A DNA stretch of 64,000 bases. Origin: Oligoflexia bacterium (lineage in GTDB: Bacteria > Bdellovibrionota_G > JANQFH01). The position numbers and the translations under genes are program-made. The stretch covers positions 259,442 through 323,441 of the forward strand of contig JANQFH010000008.1 of NCBI GenBank assembly GCA_028277945.1. The letters are read 5' to 3'. Within the stretch, counting starts at the first letter, position 1. Each line of letters begins with the position of its first letter. The notes beneath the pieces are model-generated. The model was not told the origin of the DNA. It saw nothing but the letters and a program-made list of their open reading frames with translations, and searched no databases. Below are positions 43,711 through 52,952 of this stretch, piece by piece.

Positions 43711-44766
43711 ATGGCACGGCTACCCCGCTGCTTGGTTATACTAGGAGTTTTCACGGCAACCTTGGGCCTCTTTGATTCGTTTTTGGCACAAGCAAACGAC
43801 GTTCAGCTGGTGTTGTTAGAAATTCCCTTTGGAGACGATGCCGATGTGCCCGAATGGAACGGACAGGTTGCCGAGAGGCTCAAAGATGAGTTCGAAAGCT
43901 CCAAACTCTTCCCGGTGGTACCTCTCATCGGTTATCACAGCTATGATCCGAGCGACGGTGGACGAGGTTTTCTAGTTGTAATTGCAACCATGCAAACCGT
44001 TGATGCCGTTTTGGGTAAGATCGAAGCGACAAAACTACGCGCTGCTGGCCGTCTCGTCAATGTTACAACTCATAAGCACCGCATTCTTCCTTATAGAAGT
44101 GCAATAGCTTGCTTAGCGAACCTAGATCCGAGCGATGTCTCTTCGCCCGATTTAATACGTTTTGAAAATTCTGATGCATTTTTTACTACAAGCAGACCCA
44201 CTCTTAACGGGGTTGAGTATGACGTCGTCAAACCCGAGCTTAATGTTGCAATCACTCTTGTGACAAATCCAATGCAGGTAGAAGAGATGTATGAAAAGGC
44301 ATTTGATTCATTTGTCACCTATGACTCTATGGATGACTATTATGAATACTGGGACGATCTGGATGACAAGCTGTGGGATTTGAGCGATTCCGTAAGGTAC
44401 TCGGAATATGAACCATCCATGTGTTTTGAGCCAGTACGAGTGCAGGGCGCCTTTGCCGCAGGCACTTTTGACAGTGCAGCATATGATGTGGTGCATATTT
44501 CTGCATACAGTGACAATGCCCAAATGCTCAAGTTTTTCAACGCAGACGATTCTGAGCTCAGCTATGAGTTTCCACGTGTTGTCCTACGGTCAGATGTAAG
44601 ATTGCAAATGGCAGTAGACAGCAAAAGTGATCCGCAAAGGTATGTCGGTATTGCCCGGGAGGGCCGTTGTATCCCAATTACTAACCGTTTGAACACTCCA
44701 GCAGCAAATAATTTAGCGTGGCAGCTGGCGCTGCAACAGCCAGAAGCATCAAACAACCATCGTTAG
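43711..44766 (+). CDS. Secreted protein of unknown function under a putative sigma-54 promoter
   Basis: The protein has 351 residues. A signal peptide (CLVILGVFTATLGLFDSFLA) is followed by an acidic, Tyr/Asp-rich chain (VTYDSMDDYYEYWDDLDDKL). VQLVLLEIPFGDDADVP and FEPVRVQGAFAAGTFDSAAY are beta-like segments. No family is recognised. The start ATG 43711 has a GGGAG about 7 nt upstream. The predicted sigma-54 promoter points to regulated expression, for example by nitrogen or surface signals. It converges on the CopD-like membrane gene, 3 bp away. Confidence 0.72.
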   Translation: MARLPRCLVILGVFTATLGLFDSFLAQANDVQLVLLEIPFGDDADVPEWNGQVAERLKDEFESSKLFPVVPLIGYHSYDPSDGGRGFLVVIATMQTVDAVLGKIEATKLRAAGRLVNVTTHKHRILPYRSAIACLANLDPSDVSSPDLIRFENSDAFFTTSRPTLNGVEYDVVKPELNVAITLVTNPMQVEEMYEKAFDSFVTYDSMDDYYEYWDDLDDKLWDLSDSVRYSEYEPSMCFEPVRVQGAFAAGTFDSAAYDVVHISAYSDNAQMLKFFNADDSELSYEFPRVVLRSDVRLQMAVDSKSDPQRYVGIAREGRCIPITNRLNTPAANNLAWQLALQQPEASNNHR

Positions 44767-44769
44767 TAC

Positions 44770-45225
44770 CTAGATCCCCCGTGGAATCGTATGCAGGAGT
44801 CCAGCAATAAGGATGATAGTGATGCCCAGTGCAACCAGGCCAAGCATCCAGTGGCGGGCATGGGGTTGCATCCACGTTGGCATGCCCTGCTTTGCGGTTA
44901 CAAGAATGGCAATGGCAAACAGCATCAACGAGAGAAGGAATTTGGCAGCAAAGAGCAGGTGGTAGACCGGTTCTGGATCACTCTGCATGGCGAGCCAGAG
45001 GTTGTAGAAGCCTGTGAGCAGCAGCAAAAAGATACAGCTGTGAATGACTATACGCCAGCGTCCAAGTAAATTCGTGCGTAAGGATTCATGCGCTTCAGCG
45101 CTTAAGCTCTTCTGTGCCATGGGTAGAAGTATAAGGCGGATAAAAAACGAACCACCCACAGCAATGACAACGGCGAGGATGTGAACCCAGCGACTCAAGA
45201 TTCCTAAGAGTGAAACCTCTGCCAT
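44770..45225 (-). CDS. Four-helix integral membrane protein, CopD-like
   Basis: I chose ATG 45225 because AGGAGG lies 7 nt upstream. The protein has 151 residues with four predicted helices (ILAVVIAVGGSFFIRLILL, IVIHSCIFLLLLTGFYNLWL, LLFAAKFLLSLMLFAIAILV, HWMLGLVALGITIILIAGLL). Each of the first three has a His or Arg near an end, including SRWVHILAVV, as in CopD/DUF4149-type or HemJ-like small membrane proteins that bind heme or copper. The exact family is uncertain. It is a single gene between convergent and divergent neighbours. Confidence 0.75.
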   Translation of the reverse strand: MAEVSLLGILSRWVHILAVVIAVGGSFFIRLILLPMAQKSLSAEAHESLRTNLLGRWRIVIHSCIFLLLLTGFYNLWLAMQSDPEPVYHLLFAAKFLLSLMLFAIAILVTAKQGMPTWMQPHARHWMLGLVALGITIILIAGLLHTIPRGI

Positions 45226-45348
45226 GGAAATCCTCCTATTCAAAAGCCGTCCTTTGTCTACATGAAATTTCCTGTTTTTGAAAGGGCTTGACGAGGGTGA
45301 TCTTCTGTGGCGTGGATAGGCAGGGCCTACGTCGGCTAGGAAAGAAAA

Positions 45349-46779
45349 ATGTCTGCACCACCTTTCACCAAACTCGATGCCCAGCTTATTTCTGAGTTAG
45401 AAAAGACCATCAGCCAAGCTGATGGAAACGGTTGTCTGACTTGCGAGCGAGACCAGCTGCATTTGGCTGCAAGTGATGAGAGCGAAGATCTATCTTTTTT
45501 ACCAGAGGCTGTCGTCTTTGCTGACACGGCCGCGGAGGTGAGCGCCGTGTTAAAGTTTGCCAACCGTCACCGCGTTGCTGTAACGCCCCGGGGTGGTGGT
45601 ACAGGACTGTCCGGTGGCGCTCTGCCCGTACACGGTGGCGTGGTACTCTCGCTTGCGAAGATGAACCGTATTGTCGAGATCGATGCCGAGAACTTCTTTG
45701 CCGTGGTGGAGCCCGGTGTAATCACCCAACAGTTTCAAGAAGAAGTGGAGCAAAGAGGGCTGTTTTATCCGCCTGATCCTGCCAGCCGTGGCTCTTGCAC
45801 CCTTGGCGGTAATCTGGCCGAGTGTGCTGGCGGACCGCGGGCTTTAAAGTATGGGGTTACCAAAGACTATGTCTACGGTGTGGAGGCGGTTCTGCCCAGT
45901 GGTGAGATCATCCAAACGGGGGGCAAACGGCTCAAGGATGTTACCGGCTACAACCTCACGCAGCTTCTCATCGGCAGCGAGGGCACCCTTGGCGTGATTA
46001 CCAAGGTTACTCTTAAGCTGCTGGCGCGACCGCGCTACCGGCAAACACTGATGGTTCCCTTTAACAGCATTGACGCCGCGGCAAAGACCGTTGCGCCGGT
46101 TTTTATGCAGGGATTTGTGCCAGCGGCCATGGAGATTATGGAGGGCGAAGTGGTCCGCTGTGCTGCCGCGCACCTCGGCAAGAGCTATCCACACCAAGAG
46201 GTGGCCGCACAACTGTTAGTCGAGGTAGACGGACATGAGGAAGAGCGGCTGCTGAAGGAGTGTGACGCCATAGGCGAGGTGATGCTTCAGGGTGGCGCCA
46301 TCGATGTCTTGCTGGCGGATAGTAACGCCAAGCAAGAGGAGCTCTGGGCCGTACGACGCGCCTGTGGTGAGGCAATCAAGGCTTTGGCGCCTTACCGCGA
46401 GTTGGACACCGTGGTGCCGCGAGCCAATCTACCGCAGCACTTTCGCGGGGTAAAAGAGATCTGCGATCGTTACGACTTCTCCAGCTACTGTTATGGCCAC
46501 GCCGGTGACGGCAATTTGCACGTCAATATTTTAAAATCGGGTAGGTCCGAGCAGCAGTGGCAACAGCAACTGCCCGAGTTGGTACACAAGGTCTTTGCCC
46601 TCACCATCAGCCTTGGCGGGACGATCAGTGGTGAGCACGGCATTGGCTGGGTACAGCGGGACTATTTGCCGATGGCGCTCAATCGGGCGACGGTCCGGGT
46701 GCAGCAGCAGATCAAGCAGAGCTTAGATCCGGCCAGCATCCTTAATCCTGGTAAGCTCTTTCCAGATTCAGTAAGTTGA
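45349..46779 (+). CDS. glcD: FAD-linked 2-hydroxyacid oxidase/dehydrogenase (GlcD / D-lactate dehydrogenase type)
   Basis: The protein has 476 residues in the usual range for GlcD. The FAD_binding_4 domain shows [40 protein letters not shown] and [20 protein letters not shown]. The C-terminal FAD-oxidase domain has [13 protein letters not shown] and [16 protein letters not shown], the His-based active site. It oxidises glycolate or D-lactate to the 2-oxo acid, feeding electrons to quinone or a GlcEF-type partner, which is not present here. The pcm gene follows closely (18 bp to the chosen ATG), so the two may share a transcript. Confidence 0.92.
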   Translation: MSAPPFTKLDAQLISELEKTISQADGNGCLTCERDQLHLAASDESEDLSFLPEAVVFADTAAEVSAVLKFANRHRVAVTPRGGGTGLSGGALPVHGGVVLSLAKMNRIVEIDAENFFAVVEPGVITQQFQEEVEQRGLFYPPDPASRGSCTLGGNLAECAGGPRALKYGVTKDYVYGVEAVLPSGEIIQTGGKRLKDVTGYNLTQLLIGSEGTLGVITKVTLKLLARPRYRQTLMVPFNSIDAAAKTVAPVFMQGFVPAAMEIMEGEVVRCAAAHLGKSYPHQEVAAQLLVEVDGHEEERLLKECDAIGEVMLQGGAIDVLLADSNAKQEELWAVRRACGEAIKALAPYRELDTVVPRANLPQHFRGVKEICDRYDFSSYCYGHAGDGNLHVNILKSGRSEQQWQQQLPELVHKVFALTISLGGTISGEHGIGWVQRDYLPMALNRATVRVQQQIKQSLDPASILNPGKLFPDSVS

Positions 46780-46796
46780 TCTTACTAAGGAGCAAG

Positions 46797-47555
46797 ATGC
46801 TGCAGGTTTCATGGTATGCTCACATTGGCCGTAGGCTGTTACCGGTTTGTCTGCTGGTTATTGTCGGCAGTGTGTATGGCCCGTTCGTTATTGCTGGTTG
46901 GGATCAGATGAAACGTGAAATGATCGACAGGCAGATTGCCGCGCGTGGAGTCAAAGATCCACGCGTGCTGGCCGCCCTGCACAAGGTGGATCGCCATCTG
47001 TTTGTGCCCGAGCGGCATCGGCAGCAGTCTTATGTAGACCATCCACTGCCCATTGGCGAGGGGCAGACTATCTCGCAACCCTATATCGTTGCCTATATGA
47101 CCGAGGCGCTGGGGCTGCAGGGGGGTGAGAAGGTGTTGGAGATCGGTACCGGCTCCGGTTACCAAGCCGCCATCCTTGCTGAGGTGGTTGGCCGGGAGGG
47201 AAAGCAGGCCGGCAAGGTCTACTCGATTGAGATCGTTCCGTCGCTTGCCAAATCTGCGACCAAACTCTTGCAAGAGCTACAATACACCAACGTCTTTGTG
47301 AAGGAGGGGGATGGTTACCTGGGTTGGCCAGAGCATGCGCCTTTTGATGCCATCATGGTGACCGCAGCGCCTGAGCAGATCCCCAAGCCCTTGATTGAAC
47401 AGCTTAAGGTGGGTGGGCGCCTGATCATACCTGTAGGCCGGTTTATGCAGCAGCTCAAGCTCATTACGAAGAAGAAAAGCGGTGTAAGAGATGAGACGCT
47501 TCTCGACGTTCGCTTCGTACCCATGACGGGCAGAGCCATGCAGGATAAACCCTAG
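46797..47555 (+). CDS. pcm: Protein-L-isoaspartate O-methyltransferase
   Basis: I chose ATG 46797 because AAGGAG at 46788 lies just upstream; a TTG at 46776 would overlap the previous gene. The protein has 252 residues. An N-terminal hydrophobic segment ([19 protein letters not shown]) suggests export or membrane anchoring, unusual for cytosolic Pcm but known in some species. The core has [40 protein letters not shown], motif [21 protein letters not shown] and [19 protein letters not shown]. The enzyme repairs isoaspartyl damage using SAM. Confidence 0.93.
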   Translation: MLQVSWYAHIGRRLLPVCLLVIVGSVYGPFVIAGWDQMKREMIDRQIAARGVKDPRVLAALHKVDRHLFVPERHRQQSYVDHPLPIGEGQTISQPYIVAYMTEALGLQGGEKVLEIGTGSGYQAAILAEVVGREGKQAGKVYSIEIVPSLAKSATKLLQELQYTNVFVKEGDGYLGWPEHAPFDAIMVTAAPEQIPKPLIEQLKVGGRLIIPVGRFMQQLKLITKKKSGVRDETLLDVRFVPMTGRAMQDKP

Positions 47556-47563
47556 CCATTTCT

Positions 47564-49639
47564 ATGAGCAGAGAGAGTGAGACCAAAGCGGTTACCGAGC
47601 TTTCAGCCAACGACCCACTAAGGAAGTTTGTTCTCGATCTTGCCAAGGCGCTGTTGCAAGCTGGCTACTACAGTGCCGACCATCCGCACGCCAAGAAGTT
47701 TCTCCATGTTTTGCATGAATCCTTTCAGCAGGTATTGGGTCAGCGTCAAGAGCTCACCTTTGTTAGGAAGACCATCGGCGAGCAGCATGAAATTCTTGTC
47801 GATGGCTTTGACCCGCAAGCCGACGTTAGCCTGAGTGAAATCCTGCCGGCAGATGTTGCTCAGCTTTTTCTGCCAAAGTTTGTCGACTTCTTTCTCCGTA
47901 AGCGTCTGCTCAGTTTCTCCATCAAATCTCATGTCAGCCTAAAAGATTTTATTCAGTTCATTACACTGATGACAGACAGCTACGTGCCACAAGAGGTTGT
48001 TCGACTGTTGCAGCAGCAAGGTATTACTTCTATCTCCATCGTAGTTGAGGAGGATTTGCTCTATGTCAGAGGCAAACTGCCATGGCGAGTTGAACTGGCC
48101 TTGGCAAGGCTACGCCGCGACATGAGCGTAATTCCTTACTTTCGTAGCAAGGACAGAGAGACCATCCGCAAGCTCAAGCATGAATTGGTAGAGGATATTA
48201 TGCGACCAATTCGTGATCCCGACTTTGTGCGCGATATCCTCTTACACATTGACCTGGTGTATAAGGCAGGTGATCTCAGCTACGAAGAGAATCTCGAGGA
48301 GTATATTGTTACCGTTACTGAAGAGTCTATTGCTTATGAGGCCATTGCTAGCTTGATTGAGTTTTGTAACAGAAAGGGTGATGCAAAGCTTGTTTCAGAG
48401 ATGACGTTACGGCAGCGTACAGAGGAGCTTATAAGCCTGATTTTCCCATCCCTTCAACAAAAACTCCAGACAACAGGACACAGCCTGCTACGCGATCTCT
48501 ACTCTGCTAACCTGATTGACTATGAAAAACTACCTAAGAGTCTGCAGCGGGATGTGTTGCTCGATAAGATGGTCGATGAATTTGTGGCGGAGCCAGAACA
48601 GTTCCTGCAGCGTTTAGCGCGCTGTGATGATGAAAACGAATACAAACGTCTGATGAAACAGTCGGTCGCCATGTCGCAGATCATGGTGGCAAAGCGATAC
48701 TTTGCCGCTCTACGCCAGTTGGTGGCAACCATCCATCTGCACGACGTCTCCGAAAGCACGACGTTGCCGCAACGACAACCTCTGGCGGCAAAGACCCTAG
48801 AGTATCTGTTTAAGAAAACACCAATTCTTGAGAATGCGTTTGCAGAGGGTGACAAGGAGAAACCTGAAGATGTTGAGGCCATTCTCTTGCTCTGCCAGCT
48901 TGCTGGTTCCGGGGCCATAGAACAGCTGCTCGGCATGCTGAGCGATGTACGCAGCGAAAAGCAGCGTGAACAGATATGTGAACTCTTGGGTGGTGTCGAT
49001 CGACAGGGACAGATTCGTCTTATCTCTATATTGCTTAAAGATGATGTCACTGAGATTACGGCAAGGTATCTGCTGCGAGCCCTGGCACGCACAGGTGCCG
49101 TAGACGGCAAAGCTGCCGTGTTAAAACAGCTGCACAGCCGCCATTCCTCAGTACGTAGTGAGGCGGTGGAGGTCTTATTTCAACTAGGCGGCGGGCAGAC
49201 CGACAGTGAAATCGCGCAGCTTTTCGCAGCAGACTTTGAGGATGTCACGCTTAAGGCAATAGAGGTTATTAGTCGCAGTAAGACGCTTTCACTCAAAGCC
49301 GTCTACCTAGTTGTGCGTAAACTGTTTGCTAGTCAGAATGCAAACATGCAGGCTGCTCTCATTCACCTGCTGTCTCACGCGGGCAATCCGGACGTCGGCA
49401 AGGGGCAACGATTAGAGGATGTCCTCATCGAGTGGTGGCAACTCAAGAGTTCTGGTTGGATACCGTTGGGTCAGCACCCATTGCCATCAACAACCAACCA
49501 GGCCATCTGTTTTTTACTAGGTAAGATTGGCACGCAAAAGTCAGTGCCGATTTTACAACAGATGGCTAAATCCAAAGATGAGCAGCTACGCAAACATGCG
49601 ACAGCAGCTGCGAAGTTTCTGCAAAAACGTCTGCAGTAG
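47564..49639 (+). CDS. Large HEAT-repeat-like protein
   Basis: The protein has 691 residues, no signal peptide or membrane segment. The first ~120 residues (FVLDLAKALLQAGYYSADHP, VSLKDFIQFITLM) form a helical domain. The remainder is built of helical hairpins, with HEAT-like units toward the C-terminus such as LKQLHSRHSSVRSEAVEVLF and ILQQMAKSKDEQLRKHATAA. Related proteins occur widely in deltaproteobacteria and are thought to be scaffolds. The gene starts 8 bp after the pcm stop. A binding partner cannot be named. Confidence 0.78.
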   Translation: MSRESETKAVTELSANDPLRKFVLDLAKALLQAGYYSADHPHAKKFLHVLHESFQQVLGQRQELTFVRKTIGEQHEILVDGFDPQADVSLSEILPADVAQLFLPKFVDFFLRKRLLSFSIKSHVSLKDFIQFITLMTDSYVPQEVVRLLQQQGITSISIVVEEDLLYVRGKLPWRVELALARLRRDMSVIPYFRSKDRETIRKLKHELVEDIMRPIRDPDFVRDILLHIDLVYKAGDLSYEENLEEYIVTVTEESIAYEAIASLIEFCNRKGDAKLVSEMTLRQRTEELISLIFPSLQQKLQTTGHSLLRDLYSANLIDYEKLPKSLQRDVLLDKMVDEFVAEPEQFLQRLARCDDENEYKRLMKQSVAMSQIMVAKRYFAALRQLVATIHLHDVSESTTLPQRQPLAAKTLEYLFKKTPILENAFAEGDKEKPEDVEAILLLCQLAGSGAIEQLLGMLSDVRSEKQREQICELLGGVDRQGQIRLISILLKDDVTEITARYLLRALARTGAVDGKAAVLKQLHSRHSSVRSEAVEVLFQLGGGQTDSEIAQLFAADFEDVTLKAIEVISRSKTLSLKAVYLVVRKLFASQNANMQAALIHLLSHAGNPDVGKGQRLEDVLIEWWQLKSSGWIPLGQHPLPSTTNQAICFLLGKIGTQKSVPILQQMAKSKDEQLRKHATAAAKFLQKRLQ

Positions 49640-49646
49640 GGTTTAT

Positions 49647-51269
49647 TTATTTCGAGTCCACACAAACTTTTTTGGGTATGTGGTCATGCTGCTTTTTACA
49701 GAGATATTGCAATACCCTGCGCGCGGGAAGATAGTTTCTGTCAAGCTTGTATGCCCGCAGTAGAGCAGCAATGCTCTTTTCGTCCTCTCCTATTCCTTTC
49801 AGTGCCAGGGCATGGTTATAAAAGTAGCGCGGTTTTGAGTCATCAAGGACAATGAGCTTGTCTAACAACTGCCTTGCTGCCTCTGGCTTGCCAAGATCGA
49901 GCAGTGCTACAGCGAGGTTGTTCATCGCCATAAGGTGGTTTGGCTCTTTATTGAGGATGTGACGGTAGATGGTGATTGCCTCTTGTTTGCTTTTTTGGCG
50001 GTAAAGAGTGTTGGCAAGGTTGTACTCCGCCTCTGTGTAGCCAGGACGTTGCTCCAGGATGTTTTGATAAAATGAGACTTCCGTACGGTAAGCAGCGCCA
50101 ACACGAATAGAGGTGATGGCATAAAAACAAAACAAGACAATGGTCAAAATGTTGCCAAAGATGCGCAGCTTCGGCATGTTGCTCAACTGCTTCAAAGCGA
50201 TAGTCAAAATCAAAACCCCGCCGGCTACCGCGGCATAGCCATAACGTGGATTGAACACCTCATTCAACGTACTGCCAATGGCACTCGGTAGAAGTAGGAG
50301 CAATATCCACAGCCAGCCGTAACCTGCTGCCCAGCGTTTTTTTAGACAGCCAAAGAGGATGGCAGCGAAAGCACTGTATAGAAACACTGCCTTGATCCAC
50401 GCACCCCAATCTGTGAGCGTGTGTACAGCAGCAAAGTGTTGCATCGGCATATTGTTGATTGGGATGAGAAAACAGGACAACCAGAGGAGAACATAGCTTG
50501 GGAAGTTTAGGATAAGCTCAAGTGCGTGACTTGAATCCTCCAGGCCCTTAGCGCCTCCCAGGGCTTGCAGTCGGAGAACAGCGTAGACCATGAGGCTTCC
50601 AGCCAGCCAGCACATAGGCTTAAACCAAGAGTCTGTAGTTGTCTGGTGTTCTCTGGTCAGGAACACCGCTAGCAAGAATATCGGCAGTAAGATGGCGGTC
50701 TCTTTAGTCAGCAGGGCGAGTAAAAAGGCGAGTGCCATCCATAAGTCACGCCATTTCAACTGCTGTTTAGACTGTAGGCCAAAGAAAAGAGAGAGAAACA
50801 GAAACAGCGCTGTTATCGATTCCGATCTCGCCGAGGCATAGTGAATCGGTTCGGCACAGAGCGGAAAGAGAGCAAACAGCGCACTCCCTAACCAGGCAAA
50901 ACGAGATGGCAGTAGGTGCAAAAAGAGCAGATAGAGCAGCAGCGTGTTGGCGAGGTGGATAAGAAGGTTGGTGAGATGAAAGCCCGCGCTCTGTTTGCCC
51001 CAGATTTGGTAGTCGATAAAGAGCGAGAGGTTGAACAGCGGTCGGTAGATGTCCACTTGAGTGCCGGGCGCACGCTCCCCCATATCGACGTTGTACCAAA
51101 CCTCATGCTGAAACATCTTGGGGATGGCATCGAGCTCATGCAAGAGCTTACCTTGCAGTATCTGTGGGCGGTCATCCCAATAGAACTCGTTTTTAAGCGT
51201 AGTTATGTGTATTGCCACTACCAGGATAGCTAACGTGGCTATATGCCGTCGTCGGCAGATCAGCGTCAA
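49647..51269 (-). CDS. TMTC-like polytopic membrane protein with C-terminal TPRs
   Basis: The protein has 540 residues. It starts with a membrane helix (ATLAILVVAIHITTLKN), then the FYWDDRPQILQG acidic pair that resembles the catalytic Asp region of GT-C glycosyltransferases. Further helices are visible (LIHLANTLLLYLLFLHLL, LALLTKETAILLPIFLLAVF). A TPR block follows at about residues 410-520 (YTEAEYNLANTLYRQKSKQE, LMAMNNLAVALLDLGKPEAA, ALALKGIGEDEKSIAALLRA). This order matches TMTC/DUF1736-type proteins, O-mannosyltransferase-like in eukaryotes. The bacterial substrate is unknown. Confidence 0.82.
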   Translation of the reverse strand: MTLICRRRHIATLAILVVAIHITTLKNEFYWDDRPQILQGKLLHELDAIPKMFQHEVWYNVDMGERAPGTQVDIYRPLFNLSLFIDYQIWGKQSAGFHLTNLLIHLANTLLLYLLFLHLLPSRFAWLGSALFALFPLCAEPIHYASARSESITALFLFLSLFFGLQSKQQLKWRDLWMALAFLLALLTKETAILLPIFLLAVFLTREHQTTTDSWFKPMCWLAGSLMVYAVLRLQALGGAKGLEDSSHALELILNFPSYVLLWLSCFLIPINNMPMQHFAAVHTLTDWGAWIKAVFLYSAFAAILFGCLKKRWAAGYGWLWILLLLLPSAIGSTLNEVFNPRYGYAAVAGGVLILTIALKQLSNMPKLRIFGNILTIVLFCFYAITSIRVGAAYRTEVSFYQNILEQRPGYTEAEYNLANTLYRQKSKQEAITIYRHILNKEPNHLMAMNNLAVALLDLGKPEAARQLLDKLIVLDDSKPRYFYNHALALKGIGEDEKSIAALLRAYKLDRNYLPARRVLQYLCKKQHDHIPKKVCVDSK

Positions 51270-51320
51270 ACCCTCTATGCCAGTTGTAACAGCTTGCTTA
51301 GAAAGGGCAACACTCTCAGA

Positions 51321-51349
51321 TTGACGTATAAATGTGGATTTGCTATGAG
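51321..51349 (+). promoter_or_regulatory. Sigma-70-type promoter for the VOC-DapA-dioxygenase operon
   Basis: TTGACG (51321-51326) and TATGAG (51344-51349) are separated by 17 bp. Transcription would start near 51356, about 20 nt before the GGAGGA ribosome site at 51367 and the ATG at 51378. This is a good spacing but a middling -10 box. Confidence 0.5.
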
Positions 51350-51377
51350 CGCAGTGCAGTCGGATTGGAGGATTCTT

Positions 51378-52001
51378 ATGGGATTGTTAAAGAAAGTCGA
51401 TCATGTCACCTACGCCGTGGCCAAGGGAATGATAGAAAAATGGACCTGGTTTCACGTAGAAGTAGAGGGCGGTACCTTAATCAACCGTATCGATGATGTT
51501 AGGCCTGATGACCCTGACAGCAGCATGAAGATCTGGTGTATTGACTATGGTGACTTCGGGGTTGCTCTGGTAGAAGGCATTGATCGTAACAAGGTCTCTC
51601 AGGTAACCCGGTTTGTCGAAAAGCACGGTGACCATGCCTGCCAACACGTTGCCTACGACTGCCACAGTCTAGAAAAATTTCAGGATCATCTAAAAAAATT
51701 CAGCGCCAGACCACGTGGTGAGACCCTGGTGCGCAACGATGGTTTTGGTATTCTCAAGCAGATGTTTGCCAAAGGTTACTCTGAAGGCGACGCTGCCGAG
51801 GCCTCCTTTCCTGAGTATGTGGAACGTCCGCGTGGCAAAGCCCTAGAGGAGGTCAACATCACCTTTTCCAAGCAGGCAGGTAAGGGTTTTTACCAACAGA
51901 TTGAAGATGCCCGTGAAAGTGGTGATACTGAGCCCTTTATCGATTTCTCGAAGATGCCAGCTGGCTGGCAAGTTCCGGAAGCAAAGCCCAAGGGCCAATA
52001 G
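51378..52001 (+). CDS. VOC-superfamily protein, half-size HPPD-like
   Basis: I chose ATG 51378 because GGAGGA lies 5 nt upstream and it follows a promoter; longer frames run into the divergent gene. The protein has 207 residues. LKKVDHVTYAVAKGMIEKWT resembles the opening of a vicinal-oxygen-chelate module, and GDHACQHVAYDCHSLEKFQD matches the second strand with a His. 4-Hydroxyphenylpyruvate dioxygenase has two such modules in ~350 residues; this protein is shorter and lacks an obvious C-terminal Glu ligand. It is the first gene of a likely aromatic-catabolic operon. It may be a degraded HPPD relative or a distinct lyase. Confidence 0.75.
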   Translation: MGLLKKVDHVTYAVAKGMIEKWTWFHVEVEGGTLINRIDDVRPDDPDSSMKIWCIDYGDFGVALVEGIDRNKVSQVTRFVEKHGDHACQHVAYDCHSLEKFQDHLKKFSARPRGETLVRNDGFGILKQMFAKGYSEGDAAEASFPEYVERPRGKALEEVNITFSKQAGKGFYQQIEDARESGDTEPFIDFSKMPAGWQVPEAKPKGQ

Positions 52002-52019
52002 ATTAAGGAGCAGCCCATC

Positions 52020-52937
52020 ATGAGTGATTTCAAGTTGGCACGTGGTATCTATGCCATGCTGGTCACCCCCTTCAACCAAGCTGAAGAGGTGGATCATGAG
52101 GCGTTGCGCGCCGAGATTGACTGGTGTGCCGAGCAAGGTGTTGATGGCGTAGTGGCAACGCCAAGCATTGGTGAGTTTGCCTGTCTTAGCAACTCAGAAC
52201 GTTGGAAGTGTTTTGAGGTGGTGAGTGAACAAGTTAGCAAACACAGCGGCATGCAGAAAATCGGTACCATTGCCGGTCCCTGCAGCCGTGAGGTGGTAGA
52301 GCACGCCCGAGTTTGCAAGGAGCTTGGCTATGCTGCAGCCCAGTTAATACCTCCTTACTACTGGGTGCCGGACGAAGATGAGGTCTACCGCCACTATCAA
52401 ATAGCTGCGGAGACGGGGCTGCCTATCGTTGTTTACCATAATCCAGCGCTTTCGAAGTTTTTCATGCAGCGTGAGTTTGTTGGCAGGCTGGCGGACATTC
52501 CCGGCATTGTTGGTATGAAAGAGGTCAAGACCGATCGCCAACGCGAACTGGAGCCGCTGTTTAACACTATAGCCGGTAGAATTCCGATCTTTACCACCTT
52601 TCGCGTCTTTACCACCGGGCTGATCCTTGGCTCCAGCGGCGGTTTTATCAACGCCTTTGCCGTGCCCGCCTGCATGAAGATGTGGCGGCTCTTTAACGAA
52701 GGCGGAGAGCGGGTGGATCGTCAGCGTTTGGAGGCGATTCAAAACATGGTCAACGAAGTCTTTCCCCGTGGCGGTGAAGACAACAAACGCCACATAGGTA
52801 CCACCAAGATGGCTACCTCAGCCGTATCCGGCATTAACATGGGGCCACCCCGTGCGCCCTATCTGCTCCCTGAAGAGCGTTTTGTGGCGCAGTTGCAGGA
52901 AAACCTACCCAAACTCAACGAGTTGATCTCTGACTAA
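52020..52937 (+). CDS. DapA/NAL-family class I lyase
   Basis: The protein has 305 residues with the (beta/alpha)8 DHDPS pattern: GIYAMLVTPFNQAEEVDHEA at the start, VVATPSIGEFACLSNSERW in place of the GTTGE loop, YHNPAL with the catalytic Tyr, and the Schiff-base Lys in IVGMKEVKTD. A GSSGGFINAFAVPACM loop follows. Since the GTTGE motif is changed, it is more likely an aldolase/hydratase-aldolase such as those acting on aromatic ring-cleavage intermediates than a lysine-biosynthesis DapA. It sits 18 bp after the VOC gene and 15 bp before the dioxygenase gene. Confidence 0.88.
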   Translation: MSDFKLARGIYAMLVTPFNQAEEVDHEALRAEIDWCAEQGVDGVVATPSIGEFACLSNSERWKCFEVVSEQVSKHSGMQKIGTIAGPCSREVVEHARVCKELGYAAAQLIPPYYWVPDEDEVYRHYQIAAETGLPIVVYHNPALSKFFMQREFVGRLADIPGIVGMKEVKTDRQRELEPLFNTIAGRIPIFTTFRVFTTGLILGSSGGFINAFAVPACMKMWRLFNEGGERVDRQRLEAIQNMVNEVFPRGGEDNKRHIGTTKMATSAVSGINMGPPRAPYLLPEERFVAQLQENLPKLNELISD

Positions 52938-52952
52938 GGCGGAGTGTGATTG

